In this document: positions 8,049-14,803 of the stretch, one piece after another
How positions within the stretch are numbered: the first letter of the stretch is position 1
How the letters are laid out: every line of letters begins with the position of its first letter
From: Bacillota bacterium
GTDB taxonomy: Bacteria; Bacillota; Clostridia; Peptostreptococcales; Anaerovoracaceae
Length of the DNA: 23,886 nucleotides
Assembly (NCBI GenBank): GCA_016283945.1
Contig: JAEENW010000140.1
Span: 1-23,886 of the forward strand
Reading direction: 5' to 3'
Position numbers and translations under genes: made by a program
The notes under the pieces: generated by a model
The model's input: the letters and a program-made list of their open reading frames with translations, nothing else
Told to the model about the DNA's origin: nothing
The model's database searches: none

Positions 8049-8819
8049 CTAGCTCAGCAGATTGATAGAGTCGTTTATGACGAGGAATATCATCAGCCCT
8101 ATGAGCAGGACCATCCCCGCCGCGTGGATGTATGCCTCGGTCTTCTCGGAGAGCCTTCCGCCGCTGATCCAGCGTATGAAGACGAAGAGTATGCGCCCTC
8201 CGTCGAGAGCCGGTATGGGCAGGAGGTTCATGATCCCGAGGTTGACGCTGAGCATGCACAGCAGGAACACGACGTTCGCCATGCCGTACTGCGCCTGGGC
8301 ACTGATGAAGCCGACCATGCCGACGACGCCGACGACGTCCTCCCTTCCGACCTGTCCGCCCAGTATCTGCACCAGCCCGTCGCGCACGGCCTCGAAGAAG
8401 AAGCCCATGGCGCGGAAGGCCGCGGGGACCGATACCGAGGGCCCGTAGCCCAGCGAGAAGTACAGGATGACGAGCACTATGAAGGCCGTCAATATGTTCA
8501 TGAGGGAGCCCGCCGCGAGTATGGCTATCTTGGCCAGCGGCTTCTGGTTGACGAAGGAGGCCGGGTCGTCCTTGACCGACTCGAAGCCCTCCTCGCCCGC
8601 GTCCTCGCCCTGGAGCATGCAGTAGCCCCCTATGGGCAACAGCCTCAGCGAGTACTGGGTCTCTCCTTTTTTCCGGCTGAAGAGCAGCGGCCCCATCCCT
8701 ACCGAGAACTCGTTGACCCTGACGCCGAGCAGCTTGGCCACGGCGAAGTGGCCGAACTCGTGCGAGAGTATGAGCAGGCAGAAGAGGAACACCGCCATCA
8801 ATACAGTTAATACGTTCAT
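8049..8819 (-). CDS. rseP: RseP-type site-2 membrane metalloprotease lacking a PDZ domain
   Basis: M50 proteases cleave substrate helices inside the cytoplasmic membrane, typically anti-sigma factors or signal-peptide remnants. The ATG at 8819 is preferred over the in-frame GTG at 8828 because GGAG (8831-8828) is eight bases before the ATG, giving 256 residues. The zinc motif HEFGH is at 20-24 in the first helix, and the third ligand motif NLLPIPALDGG is at 198-208. A conserved FSVGMGPLLF and LRLLPIGGY follow the first helix. RseP homologues usually have about 330-450 residues with one or two PDZ domains between the GSLMN helix and the LDG motif. Here that interval is too short for a PDZ domain. 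Its place between dxr and ispG is the normal one. Confidence 0.9.
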   Translation of the reverse strand: MNVLTVLMAVFLFCLLILSHEFGHFAVAKLLGVRVNEFSVGMGPLLFSRKKGETQYSLRLLPIGGYCMLQGEDAGEEGFESVKDDPASFVNQKPLAKIAILAAGSLMNILTAFIVLVILYFSLGYGPSVSVPAAFRAMGFFFEAVRDGLVQILGGQVGREDVVGVVGMVGFISAQAQYGMANVVFLLCMLSVNLGIMNLLPIPALDGGRILFVFIRWISGGRLSEKTEAYIHAAGMVLLIGLMIFLVINDSINLLS

Positions 8820-8882
8820 ACGATCCACTCCGAAGGGAGCCGCGGCAGCGCGAAGTCATCCGCCCGGCGCGGGAAGCCGCAC

Positions 8883-10031
8883 TCAGCAGGCGCTTATGAG
8901 GCGCTCCGCCCTCTCCCTGGTCTCTCTTTCTATCTCGAACACGTCGTCGAGCGTCTCGGCCGCCCTCCCGGAGAAGGCGTCCATGCAGCCATCGACCACG
9001 TCCGCTATGCCGAGGAAGCTCACGCGGTCCTTAAGGAAGGCCGCGACCGCTGCCTCGTTGGCGGCGTTCATCACGGCGGGATAAGCCCCGCCCTCCTCGA
9101 TCGCCCTGTAGGCGAGCGCGAGGCACCTGAAGGTATCGGGATCAGGCTTCTCGAAGCTCATGCTGCCGAGCCCCGTGAAGCTGAAGGCTCTGCCGGGATT
9201 CGGAAGGCGCCTCGGATACGAGAGCGCGTAGGCTATGGGAAGCCTCATGTCGGCGCTTCCGATCTGGGCTATTATGCTGCCGTCCCTGAACTGCACCGCG
9301 GAGTGTATGGCGCTCTGCGGGTGCACGACGACCTCGATGTCGTCAGCCGGCATGCCGAAGAGCCAGGAGGCCTCGATTACCTCAAGCCCCTTGTTCATCA
9401 TGGTGGCTGAGTCGACCGTGATCTTTGCTCCCATGGACCAGTTGGGGTGCTTCAGGGCCTGCTCCTTGGTGACTCCCTCGAGCTCCGCGCGGCTCTTTCC
9501 CCTGAAGGGGCCGCCGGATGCCGTGAGCACGAGCTTTTCGGGCTCGTTGGGGCCGGCCGCCTGAAGGCACTGGAATATGGCCGAGTGCTCGCTGTCGACG
9601 GGGAGGAAGGCTCCGCCGTACTGCCTGACCGCGGTCATTATGATCCCGCCCGCGGCTACAAGGGTCTCCTTGTTCGCGAAGGCGATGTCATAGCCCGCGC
9701 GCACAGCGGCGTAGGTGGGCCTTATGCCCATCATGCCCATGAGCGAGTTCACGGTCATGTCGCAGCAGCTGCCCGCGGCGATGTCGCATATGCCGTCGGT
9801 CCCGCTGCAGAAGAAGATATCCGGGAACTCCCTCGAGAGCTCCAGGGCGTCCTTCTCGTCGGCGCAGGCCGCGAGCTTGGGCGAGAATGTCCTGAGCTGC
9901 TCCCTGAACAGCTCTATGTTGCGGCCGCAGGTCATGGCCTCTATCCTGAATTCCTCGGGATAGCGCGCCGCTATCTCGAGAGTCTGAGTTCCTATGGATC
10001 CGGTGGATCCGAGCACGCAAAGCGTCTTCAT
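8883..10031 (-). CDS. dxr: 1-deoxy-D-xylulose 5-phosphate reductoisomerase
   Basis: Dxr converts DXP to methylerythritol 4-phosphate with NADPH and a divalent metal, the first committed MEP step. The start at the ATG at 10031 gives 382 residues beginning MKTLCVLGSTGSIGTQTLE, the NADPH fold with its GSTGSIG motif. The open frame extends much further upstream, but that part is an alternative frame of cdsA. Further conserved blocks are NKETLVAAGG, PVDSEHSAIFQCLQ with metal-binding Asp and Glu, LTASGGPFRGK, PNWSMGAKITVDSATM and HPQSAIHSAVQF. Its ATG overlaps the cdsA stop as ATGA, so translation is coupled. Confidence 0.97.
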   Translation of the reverse strand: MKTLCVLGSTGSIGTQTLEIAARYPEEFRIEAMTCGRNIELFREQLRTFSPKLAACADEKDALELSREFPDIFFCSGTDGICDIAAGSCCDMTVNSLMGMMGIRPTYAAVRAGYDIAFANKETLVAAGGIIMTAVRQYGGAFLPVDSEHSAIFQCLQAAGPNEPEKLVLTASGGPFRGKSRAELEGVTKEQALKHPNWSMGAKITVDSATMMNKGLEVIEASWLFGMPADDIEVVVHPQSAIHSAVQFRDGSIIAQIGSADMRLPIAYALSYPRRLPNPGRAFSFTGLGSMSFEKPDPDTFRCLALAYRAIEEGGAYPAVMNAANEAAVAAFLKDRVSFLGIADVVDGCMDAFSGRAAETLDDVFEIERETRERAERLISAC

Positions 10032-10846
10032 GCCGTCGCTCCGTAGATAAAGAAAACGCAGCAGTAGTATACGAACGGCGCGGCGAGCAGTATCGAGTCG
10101 AAGCGGTCCATGATGCCGCCGTGGCCCGGTATGAGCCTGCCGTAGTCCTTGATCCCCATCTTTCGCTTGAAGGCGGAGGCGATGAGGTCGCCGCACTGGG
10201 CGGCGGCCGAGCCGACCAGGCCTATAGCGGCGCAGGCCCCGATGCCCGAGGGATCGGCTGCCAGCGCGAAGGCGCAGCAGCAGAGCACGCTTCCGAGCAC
10301 TCCTCCGACAGCTCCCTCGACGGTCTTCTTGGGGCTGAGCTTTGGGCAGAGCTTGTGCTTCCCGAGGAAATAGCCCGTGAAGTAGGCGAATATGTCCGTG
10401 CCCCAGGCGCAGAGGAATATGAGCCATACGAAGGGATTGTGCCCTCCGAGCCTCTCCGTCATGTAGATGTGGGCAGAGCCGAGGGCTATGTACATCAGGG
10501 CTGCGAGCGAGTAGACCGCTCCGCTCACCCCGTGATCCTCCTCGACGAGGCAGTCCGCGAGGTTCAGCAGGGTCGCGAGCACGGCCCAGAAGCACACGAG
10601 GCCGCTTATGCCGAGGCCTCCCGAAAAGCCCGCCCCGCCTGCCGCGAGCAGCGCGAAGAGAGCCGCGGCGCAGCCGTAGGCTATGGGCCTTCTGACGTGC
10701 ACGTCCATGGACTCGAGGCCTCTTAAGAACTCGAAGAGCCCCATGAAGCAGACGGCGGCGCTGAAGGCGAGCAGCGGCCAGCCTCCGAGCCAGACGAATA
10801 TGAAGACCGGAGCCATGCATATGGCCGAGATTATCCTCGTCTTCAT
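10028..10846 (-). CDS. cdsA: Phosphatidate cytidylyltransferase (CDP-diacylglycerol synthase)
   Basis: CdsA makes CDP-diacylglycerol from phosphatidate and CTP at the membrane, the branch point for phospholipids. The 272-residue product has about eight hydrophobic segments. The C-terminal signature runs SAFKRKMGIKDYGRLIPGHG followed by GIMDRFDS, containing the conserved KD, PGHGG and DRxD elements. LSPKKTVEG is a second conserved loop. The ATG overlaps the uppS stop (ATGA), and its own stop overlaps the dxr ATG in the same way. Confidence 0.96.
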   Translation of the reverse strand: MKTRIISAICMAPVFIFVWLGGWPLLAFSAAVCFMGLFEFLRGLESMDVHVRRPIAYGCAAALFALLAAGGAGFSGGLGISGLVCFWAVLATLLNLADCLVEEDHGVSGAVYSLAALMYIALGSAHIYMTERLGGHNPFVWLIFLCAWGTDIFAYFTGYFLGKHKLCPKLSPKKTVEGAVGGVLGSVLCCCAFALAADPSGIGACAAIGLVGSAAAQCGDLIASAFKRKMGIKDYGRLIPGHGGIMDRFDSILLAAPFVYYCCVFFIYGATA

Positions 10847-11544
10847 TTGACTCCTCCGAACCTCCTGTCTCTTCCCTGATATTCGGATATGGCTTCCTCG
10901 AAGACCTCCGGCGTGAAGTCGGGCCAGTACTCGGGCCTTATGACGAGCTCCGAGTAGGCAGCCTGCCAGAGGAGGAAGTTTGAGAGCCTGTACTCTCCCC
11001 CGGTCCTTATGATGAGGTCCGGGTCGGGCATGCCCGCGGTGTACAGCCTCGACGAGATGTCGTCAGGGACTATCTCCCGCCTGCCCTCGGCTATGAGGGC
11101 GTTGACCGCGGAGGCGATCTCTGCCCTGGCGCCGTAGTTTATAGCGATATTGAACACCAGTCCTGTGTTGTTTCCGGTAGTCCTGAGTGCTTTTTCTATG
11201 GAGTTTTTCGCGTCCTCGGGCAGCGGCGAGACGTCCCCAAGGATGTTAACTTTGACATTATTATCGTCAAGCTCCTTGAGCTCCTGCGCCACGTAGAGCA
11301 CGAGCAGCTTGAATATGCCGCTCACCTCGTCGGCCGGGCGCACCCAGTTCTCGGTGGAAAAGGCGTAGACCGTGAGGTACTTCACGCCGAGCGTGTCGGC
11401 CCTCTTCACGATCTCCTTGAGAGCCTTCATCCCGGCGCTGTGGCCCTGCACCCGCGCCATACCGCGCTCCTTCGCCCAGCGTCCGTTTCCGTCCATTATT
11501 ATCCCGACGTGCTCCGGGATCCTAGTCATGTCGAGCGTGCTCAT
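10843..11544 (-). CDS. uppS: Isoprenyl transferase, undecaprenyl diphosphate synthase
   Basis: UppS extends farnesyl diphosphate with cis-isoprene units to make the C55 carrier for peptidoglycan and wall polymers. The product has 233 residues. HVGIIMDGNGRWAKERG (about 12-28) contains the catalytic Asp and the diphosphate-binding segment. VYAFSTENWVRP and SNFLLWQAAYSELV are further family blocks, with the conserved Arg in LIIRTGGEYRLSN. The ATG at 11544 lies one base after the stop of the small PASTA-like gene and has no strong ribosome site, so it is probably reached by translational coupling. An internal ATG at 11529 is an alternative start. Confidence 0.96.
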   Translation of the reverse strand: MSTLDMTRIPEHVGIIMDGNGRWAKERGMARVQGHSAGMKALKEIVKRADTLGVKYLTVYAFSTENWVRPADEVSGIFKLLVLYVAQELKELDDNNVKVNILGDVSPLPEDAKNSIEKALRTTGNNTGLVFNIAINYGARAEIASAVNALIAEGRREIVPDDISSRLYTAGMPDPDLIIRTGGEYRLSNFLLWQAAYSELVIRPEYWPDFTPEVFEEAISEYQGRDRRFGGVK

Positions 11545-11545
11545 C

Positions 11546-11755
11546 TTAACTGTCCGGCACCGCGCACACGGTGAGCAGCAGCCCGCCGGACGCGTCCTCC
11601 CTCATCCTGATAACGCGAAAAGAGCCCTTCTCCTGCGGCTGCGGAGCAGCTTTGAAGAAAGGCTCGATCTTCTCCACAGAACAGCTGATACCGGCTTCCC
11701 TCATCAGGATCTCGGCTTCTTCGAGCCTCATCCCGCATACATCCGGCTTCAGCAT
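11546..11755 (-). CDS. Small PASTA-like protein between frr and uppS
   Basis: This short frame encodes 69 residues from the ATG at 11755. That ATG shares one base with the frr stop codon (TGATG), which indicates translational coupling. It ends one base before the uppS ATG. The product has the layout of a single PASTA repeat. MLKPDVCGMRLEEAEILMRE is like the PDVxGMxxxEAxxxL opening, AGISCSV follows, and FRVIRM then GGLLLTVCAV match the later beta strands. PASTA domains normally occur several in a row on membrane kinases and penicillin-binding proteins, where they contact muropeptides or beta-lactams. Here there is one copy, with no signal peptide or membrane segment and two cysteines. A role is unknown. 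The tight spacing on both sides argues that it is a real gene. Confidence 0.72.
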   Translation of the reverse strand: MLKPDVCGMRLEEAEILMREAGISCSVEKIEPFFKAAPQPQEKGSFRVIRMREDASGGLLLTVCAVPDS

Positions 11756-12309
11756 CAGATCTCCATCAGCTCCTTGTCCTTGGCCGCGACTATGCTGTCG
11801 ATGTCCTTCATGCACTTGTCGGTGAGCTTCTGGATCTCGTCGAGCTCCTCCTTGAGGTCGTCCTCGGTGAGCTCTCCGTTCTTCTCCTGCTTCTTGAGGT
11901 CCTCGTTGGCGTCCCTTCTGAGGTTCCTGACGGCGACCTTGGAATCCTCGCCCATCTTCTTGATGAGCTTGGTGAGCTCCTTTCTGCGCTCCTCGGTGAG
12001 GGGCGGGATCACCAGCCTGATGGTCCTTCCGTCGTTGGAGGGATTGATGCCGATGTTGGAGACCTGGATGGCCTTCTCGACGTCCTTTACGCTCTTGGGA
12101 TCGAACGGGGTGATGGTGATGGTCCTGGGGTCGGGAACGGCGATGTTCGCCATGTTCTTGAGCGGAGTGGGAACTCCGTAGTATTCGACCGCGATCTGAT
12201 CGAGCAGAGCCGCGTTGGCCCTTCCCGCGCGGACGGTGTTGAGGTCAGCCCTGAGCACCGACAGGGTCTTTTCCATCTTTTCCTGATAAATATCCTTTGC
12301 GTTTGCCAT
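11755..12309 (-). CDS. frr: Ribosome recycling factor
   Basis: RRF splits post-termination ribosomes together with EF-G. The 184-residue product matches the standard length. It shows LNTVRAGRANAALLDQIAVE, YYGVPTPLKNMANI and IRLVIPPLTEERRKELTK, all family blocks of the three-helix bundle and hinge. The ATG at 12309 follows the pyrH stop after 24 bases, with an ATCGGAGG-type site in the gap. Confidence 0.98.
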   Translation of the reverse strand: MANAKDIYQEKMEKTLSVLRADLNTVRAGRANAALLDQIAVEYYGVPTPLKNMANIAVPDPRTITITPFDPKSVKDVEKAIQVSNIGINPSNDGRTIRLVIPPLTEERRKELTKLIKKMGEDSKVAVRNLRRDANEDLKKQEKNGELTEDDLKEELDEIQKLTDKCMKDIDSIVAAKDKELMEI

Positions 12310-12333
12310 GCTATACCTCCGATCTTTCGTGAT

Positions 12334-13038
12334 TTACTCTATTATGGTCCCGATCTCCTCGCCGGCGCAGGCCCTGAGGATGCCGTCCTTTTCGGCGAGA
12401 CCGAATACGTGGATCTTTATGCCGTAGTCCCTGCAAAGAGAAGCCGCCGTCGCGTCCATGACCTTGAGATCCCTCTCGAGCACCTCGGTGTGCGAGATGC
12501 GGCTGAATCTCACTGCGTTCGGATCGAGCCTCGGGTCGCGGTCGTAGACCGCGTCGATGTTCTTGGCGAGCAGGATGACGTCGCACTCCATCTCAGCGGC
12601 CCTGAGCGCCGAGGTCGTGTCGGTGCTGAAGAACGGGCTTCCCGTTCCTCCGCCGAATATGACCACGGTCCCTTCGGAGAGCAGCTTCCTCGCGCGGTCC
12701 TTGTTGTAGGGCTCGGCGATGTGCTCTATCGTCAGGGCGGTCTGGACCACCGCGTCTATGCCGCTCCTCCTGCAGGCGTCCTGCAGGGCGAGGGCGTTGA
12801 TGACGGTCGCGAGCATCCCCATGTAGTCGGCGGACGCCCTGTCCATCCCGTCAGAGGTGCGGCCTCTCCAGAAGTTGCCGCCTCCTACCACGAGCGCGAT
12901 CTCCACGCCCATTTCCTTGAGTGCCTTTATATCCTTCGCCACGGACATCAGCAGCTCGTCGTTTATGCCGCTGTGCTTTTCCCCGGCGAGAGCTTCCCCG
13001 CTGATCTTCAGCAGGACTCTTTTGTATTTTGCCTTCAT
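12334..13038 (-). CDS. pyrH: Uridylate kinase
   Basis: PyrH phosphorylates UMP to UDP for RNA, DNA and cell-wall precursors. Choosing the ATG at 13038, behind GGAGG, gives 234 residues starting MKAKYKRVLLKISGEALAG. VVGGGNFWRGR (UMP/ATP site), DRASADYMGMLATVINALAL and IFGGGTGSPFFSTDTTSALR are diagnostic of the bacterial homohexameric enzyme. An upstream in-frame start at 13077 lies inside the palindromic promoter region and is unlikely. It opens the frr-uppS-cdsA-dxr-rseP-ispG cluster. Usually rpsB-tsf lie immediately upstream, but here about 5.9 kb of other genes intervene. Confidence 0.98.
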   Translation of the reverse strand: MKAKYKRVLLKISGEALAGEKHSGINDELLMSVAKDIKALKEMGVEIALVVGGGNFWRGRTSDGMDRASADYMGMLATVINALALQDACRRSGIDAVVQTALTIEHIAEPYNKDRARKLLSEGTVVIFGGGTGSPFFSTDTTSALRAAEMECDVILLAKNIDAVYDRDPRLDPNAVRFSRISHTEVLERDLKVMDATAASLCRDYGIKIHVFGLAEKDGILRACAGEEIGTIIE

Positions 13039-13054
13039 GGGTCCTCCAAATATA

Positions 13055-13086
13055 AATATCCTTATGAAGTATATCATAAGGATATT
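13055..13086. repeat. 13-bp perfect inverted repeat upstream of pyrH
   Basis: AATATCCTTATGA (13055-13067) is repeated as its exact complement at 13074-13086 around a six-base spacer. It is very AT-rich in a GC-rich region and lies just upstream of the pyrH ribosome site. No T run follows it on the minus strand, so a terminator is unlikely. It overlaps a possible -10 hexamer, so an operator for a dimeric repressor, or a leader hairpin, are the main options. Confidence 0.7.
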
Positions 13087-13102
13087 GTGATTGCTATGAA
13101 AA
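13073..13102 (-). promoter_or_regulatory. Possible pyrH operon promoter
   Basis: TTTTCA (13102-13097) and TATGAT (13078-13073) are spaced by 18 bases on the minus strand. The -10 falls in the right arm of the 13-bp inverted repeat. The -35 is weak. Position and AT-richness support it; the match alone would not. Confidence 0.4.
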
Positions 13103-13124
13103 AAATGTGAAGCCCGAAGCCGTC

Positions 13125-13694
13125 CTACTTCTCGAAGAGGCGGGGAGCCGCGTTGTAGAGCGCGACTATTCCGGCGACGGTCAGCAGGGTCTCGGGGACC
13201 ATGTAGCTGGCGTTGTAGCTCAGGGAATAGGTCACGGCGCCAATGCCGTCCTCAGCGATGGAGCCCCATACGATGACTCCGGAGAGGAAGGAGCAGCAGA
13301 ACCTCAGGAAGCACACGAAGAAGGTACCGAAGGCGATCTTGAAGGCGTTCCTGTTTCCGGGCTTTCCGGCGAAGAACGAAGCGAGTCCCAGGCAGGTGAA
13401 GGCCAGGACGTAGTCGAGCAGGATCTCGAGCAGCATCGCGAAGGCGGTGCCTGCCGGGGTCGGCCAGAGTCCGCCAAGGGCCATCTGCAGCAGGGAGTTG
13501 ACGAAGCCGGCGAGGACGCCCCAGCGGGTCCCGTGCCTGAGGGATATCATTATGAACGGTACGGAGGAGAGCAGAGTTATGGAGCCGCCGTTGGGCATCT
13601 CGAACACCTTGATCTGCGCGAGCACGGTGCCCAGCGCGATCATGATGGCGCACTCTACCATGATCCTCGTCTTGGAATAGCTTGAATTGGACAT
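13125..13694 (-). CDS. thiT: Thiamine ECF-transporter S component (ThiT)
   Basis: ThiT is the membrane substrate-binding subunit of an energy-coupling-factor importer and binds thiamine with very high affinity. The shared EcfA/A'/T module must be encoded elsewhere. The ATG at 13694 gives 189 residues with about six membrane segments. EMPNGGSITLLSSVPFIM near residues 27-44 and LLDYVLAFTCLGLASFFAGK in the middle match the family, including the conserved acidic/Tyr segment. The upstream TPP riboswitch independently supports thiamine as substrate. The in-frame extension to 13733 runs into the regulatory hairpin and is not used. It has its own promoter inside the end of trxB. Confidence 0.93.
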   Translation of the reverse strand: MSNSSYSKTRIMVECAIMIALGTVLAQIKVFEMPNGGSITLLSSVPFIMISLRHGTRWGVLAGFVNSLLQMALGGLWPTPAGTAFAMLLEILLDYVLAFTCLGLASFFAGKPGNRNAFKIAFGTFFVCFLRFCCSFLSGVIVWGSIAEDGIGAVTYSLSYNASYMVPETLLTVAGIVALYNAAPRLFEK

Positions 13695-13730
13695 AAAAAC
13701 GCACCTCTTTTCAAATACAGCAGAGGCGCG
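13695..13730 (-). promoter_or_regulatory. RBS-sequestering hairpin of the TPP riboswitch expression platform
   Basis: CGCGCCTCT (13730-13722) pairs with AGAGGTGCG (13708-13700), nine pairs with one G-U. The 3' arm contains the thiT ribosome site GAGGTG, and five T residues (13699-13695) separate it from the ATG at 13694. It could block translation initiation, or terminate transcription just before the start codon when TPP is bound. Confidence 0.7.
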
Positions 13731-13749
13731 CAAAAAATCTTTAAGGTCG

Positions 13750-13824
13750 CTATTCTCCCTACGTCGGCATTACCCGCATCAGGTCAAAGAGTATGATCTC
13801 AGCCTTTCGGCACCCCTGTCTTTT
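13750..13824 (-). promoter_or_regulatory. TPP riboswitch aptamer (THI element)
   Basis: On the minus strand the conserved blocks occur in order: GGGGTGCC (13816-13809), GGCTGAGAT (about 13804-13796), CTTTGACCTGAT (about 13789-13778), GGGTAATGCC (about 13775-13766) and CGTAGGGA (about 13763-13756). These are the diagnostic pyrimidine- and diphosphate-sensing segments of the THI box. It controls thiT about 60 bases downstream. The ends of P1 are approximate. Confidence 0.96.
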
Positions 13825-13836
13825 CAGTTGACACGC

Positions 13837-14787
13837 CTAATTATATGCGCGTCCGAGGGCTTCGTCAATATATTTTGAAGCCGCCCAGCCCGCTATCGCT
13901 CCGTCTGAGGCCGCGGTCACCACCTGCCTCAGGGACTTCTTCCTGCAGTCGCCCGCGGCGAAGACGCCGGGCACGCTGGTCCTCATGTCCTCGTCGGTAA
14001 GGATGTAGCCCTTCTCCATGACGAGCTTGCCCTCGAAGATCCCCGTGGCCGGGGTGAAGCCCACGAACACGAAGAGCCCGAGCATGCCGTCCTCCTCCGA
14101 GGCCTTTATCTCGGTTAGCTTTCCGTCGCGCACGTCCTCGAGGACTATGCGGTCGACGGAGAAGCCGCCGCTGATCTCCTTCACGCGGCTGTTCCAGATG
14201 AAATCGAGCTTGGGCTCGGCGAAGGCCTTCTCCTGTATGGAGAGGGCCGCCCTGAGCCTGTCCCTCCTGTGGATGAGGGTGACCTTCCTCGCGAAGCGCG
14301 TGAGGTACAGGGCCTCCTCCACCGCGGCGTCCCCTCCCCCGACGACGTAGACCGGAAGCCCCTCGAAGAAGGCTCCGTCGCAGGTCGCGCAGTAGGACAC
14401 GCCCATGCCGGTGAACTCCAGCTCGCCCGGGCAGCCGATCTTGGACGGCGACGCGCCGGTCGCGATGATGAGCGCCCTGCACTCGTAGCTGTCCTTCTCG
14501 CCCGTGAGCCGCTTGACCGGCCCCTCGAGCTCGGCGCCAGTTATCGTGTCTCTTGCGAGCTCGCAGCCGAAGCTCTGGGCCTGGGAGCACATGCGCTCAG
14601 CCAGGGAGGCGCCGGATTCTACGGGAAGAGAGCCGGGATAGTTGGCGATCTCGGAGGTCTGAACGATCTGGCCGCCCTCCTGCAGCCCCTCGATTATGAG
14701 GGTGCTGAGCTTGGCCCTTCCCGCATATATGCCGGCGGAGAAGCCCGCGGGCCCTCCGCCTATAATGATGACGTCATAGCTTTTCAT
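13837..14787 (-). CDS. trxB: Thioredoxin-disulfide reductase
   Basis: TrxB is the cytoplasmic FAD enzyme that reduces thioredoxin with NADPH. The 316 residues show the FAD fold GGGPAGFSAGIYAGRA (10-25), the redox-active CATC at 133-136, the NADPH fold GGGDAAVEEAL (150-160) with HRRDRLRA (173-180) for the phosphate, and a late AAGDCR FAD motif. All key residues are present. It starts 16 bases after the SelA-like stop with an AGAGG site and shares that gene's promoter. The last codons contain the TATAAT of the downstream thiT promoter. Confidence 0.96.
   Translation of the reverse strand: MKSYDVIIIGGGPAGFSAGIYAGRAKLSTLIIEGLQEGGQIVQTSEIANYPGSLPVESGASLAERMCSQAQSFGCELARDTITGAELEGPVKRLTGEKDSYECRALIIATGASPSKIGCPGELEFTGMGVSYCATCDGAFFEGLPVYVVGGGDAAVEEALYLTRFARKVTLIHRRDRLRAALSIQEKAFAEPKLDFIWNSRVKEISGGFSVDRIVLEDVRDGKLTEIKASEEDGMLGLFVFVGFTPATGIFEGKLVMEKGYILTDEDMRTSVPGVFAAGDCRKKSLRQVVTAASDGAIAGWAASKYIDEALGRAYN
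13840..13868 (-). promoter_or_regulatory. Promoter of the TPP riboswitch-thiT unit, inside the 3' end of trxB
   Basis: TTGACG (13868-13863) and a perfect TATAAT (13845-13840) have exactly 17 bases between them on the minus strand. The -10 coincides with the last two sense codons of trxB (Tyr-Asn). Transcription would start just upstream of the THI element. Confidence 0.82.
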
Positions 14788-14803
14788 ATCGATTCCTCTG
14801 CGA

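Noticed and set aside
7567..8859. Minus-strand 430-codon frame overlapping ispG and rseP in another frame
   Set aside because: The product is extremely Arg/Gly-rich and without domains, while the other frame encodes clear ispG and rseP proteins.
13099..13125. Seven-T run after the thiT stop as a terminator
   Set aside because: The sequence before it forms at best a 4-bp stem, too weak to call an intrinsic terminator. The T run may instead belong to the pyrH promoter region.
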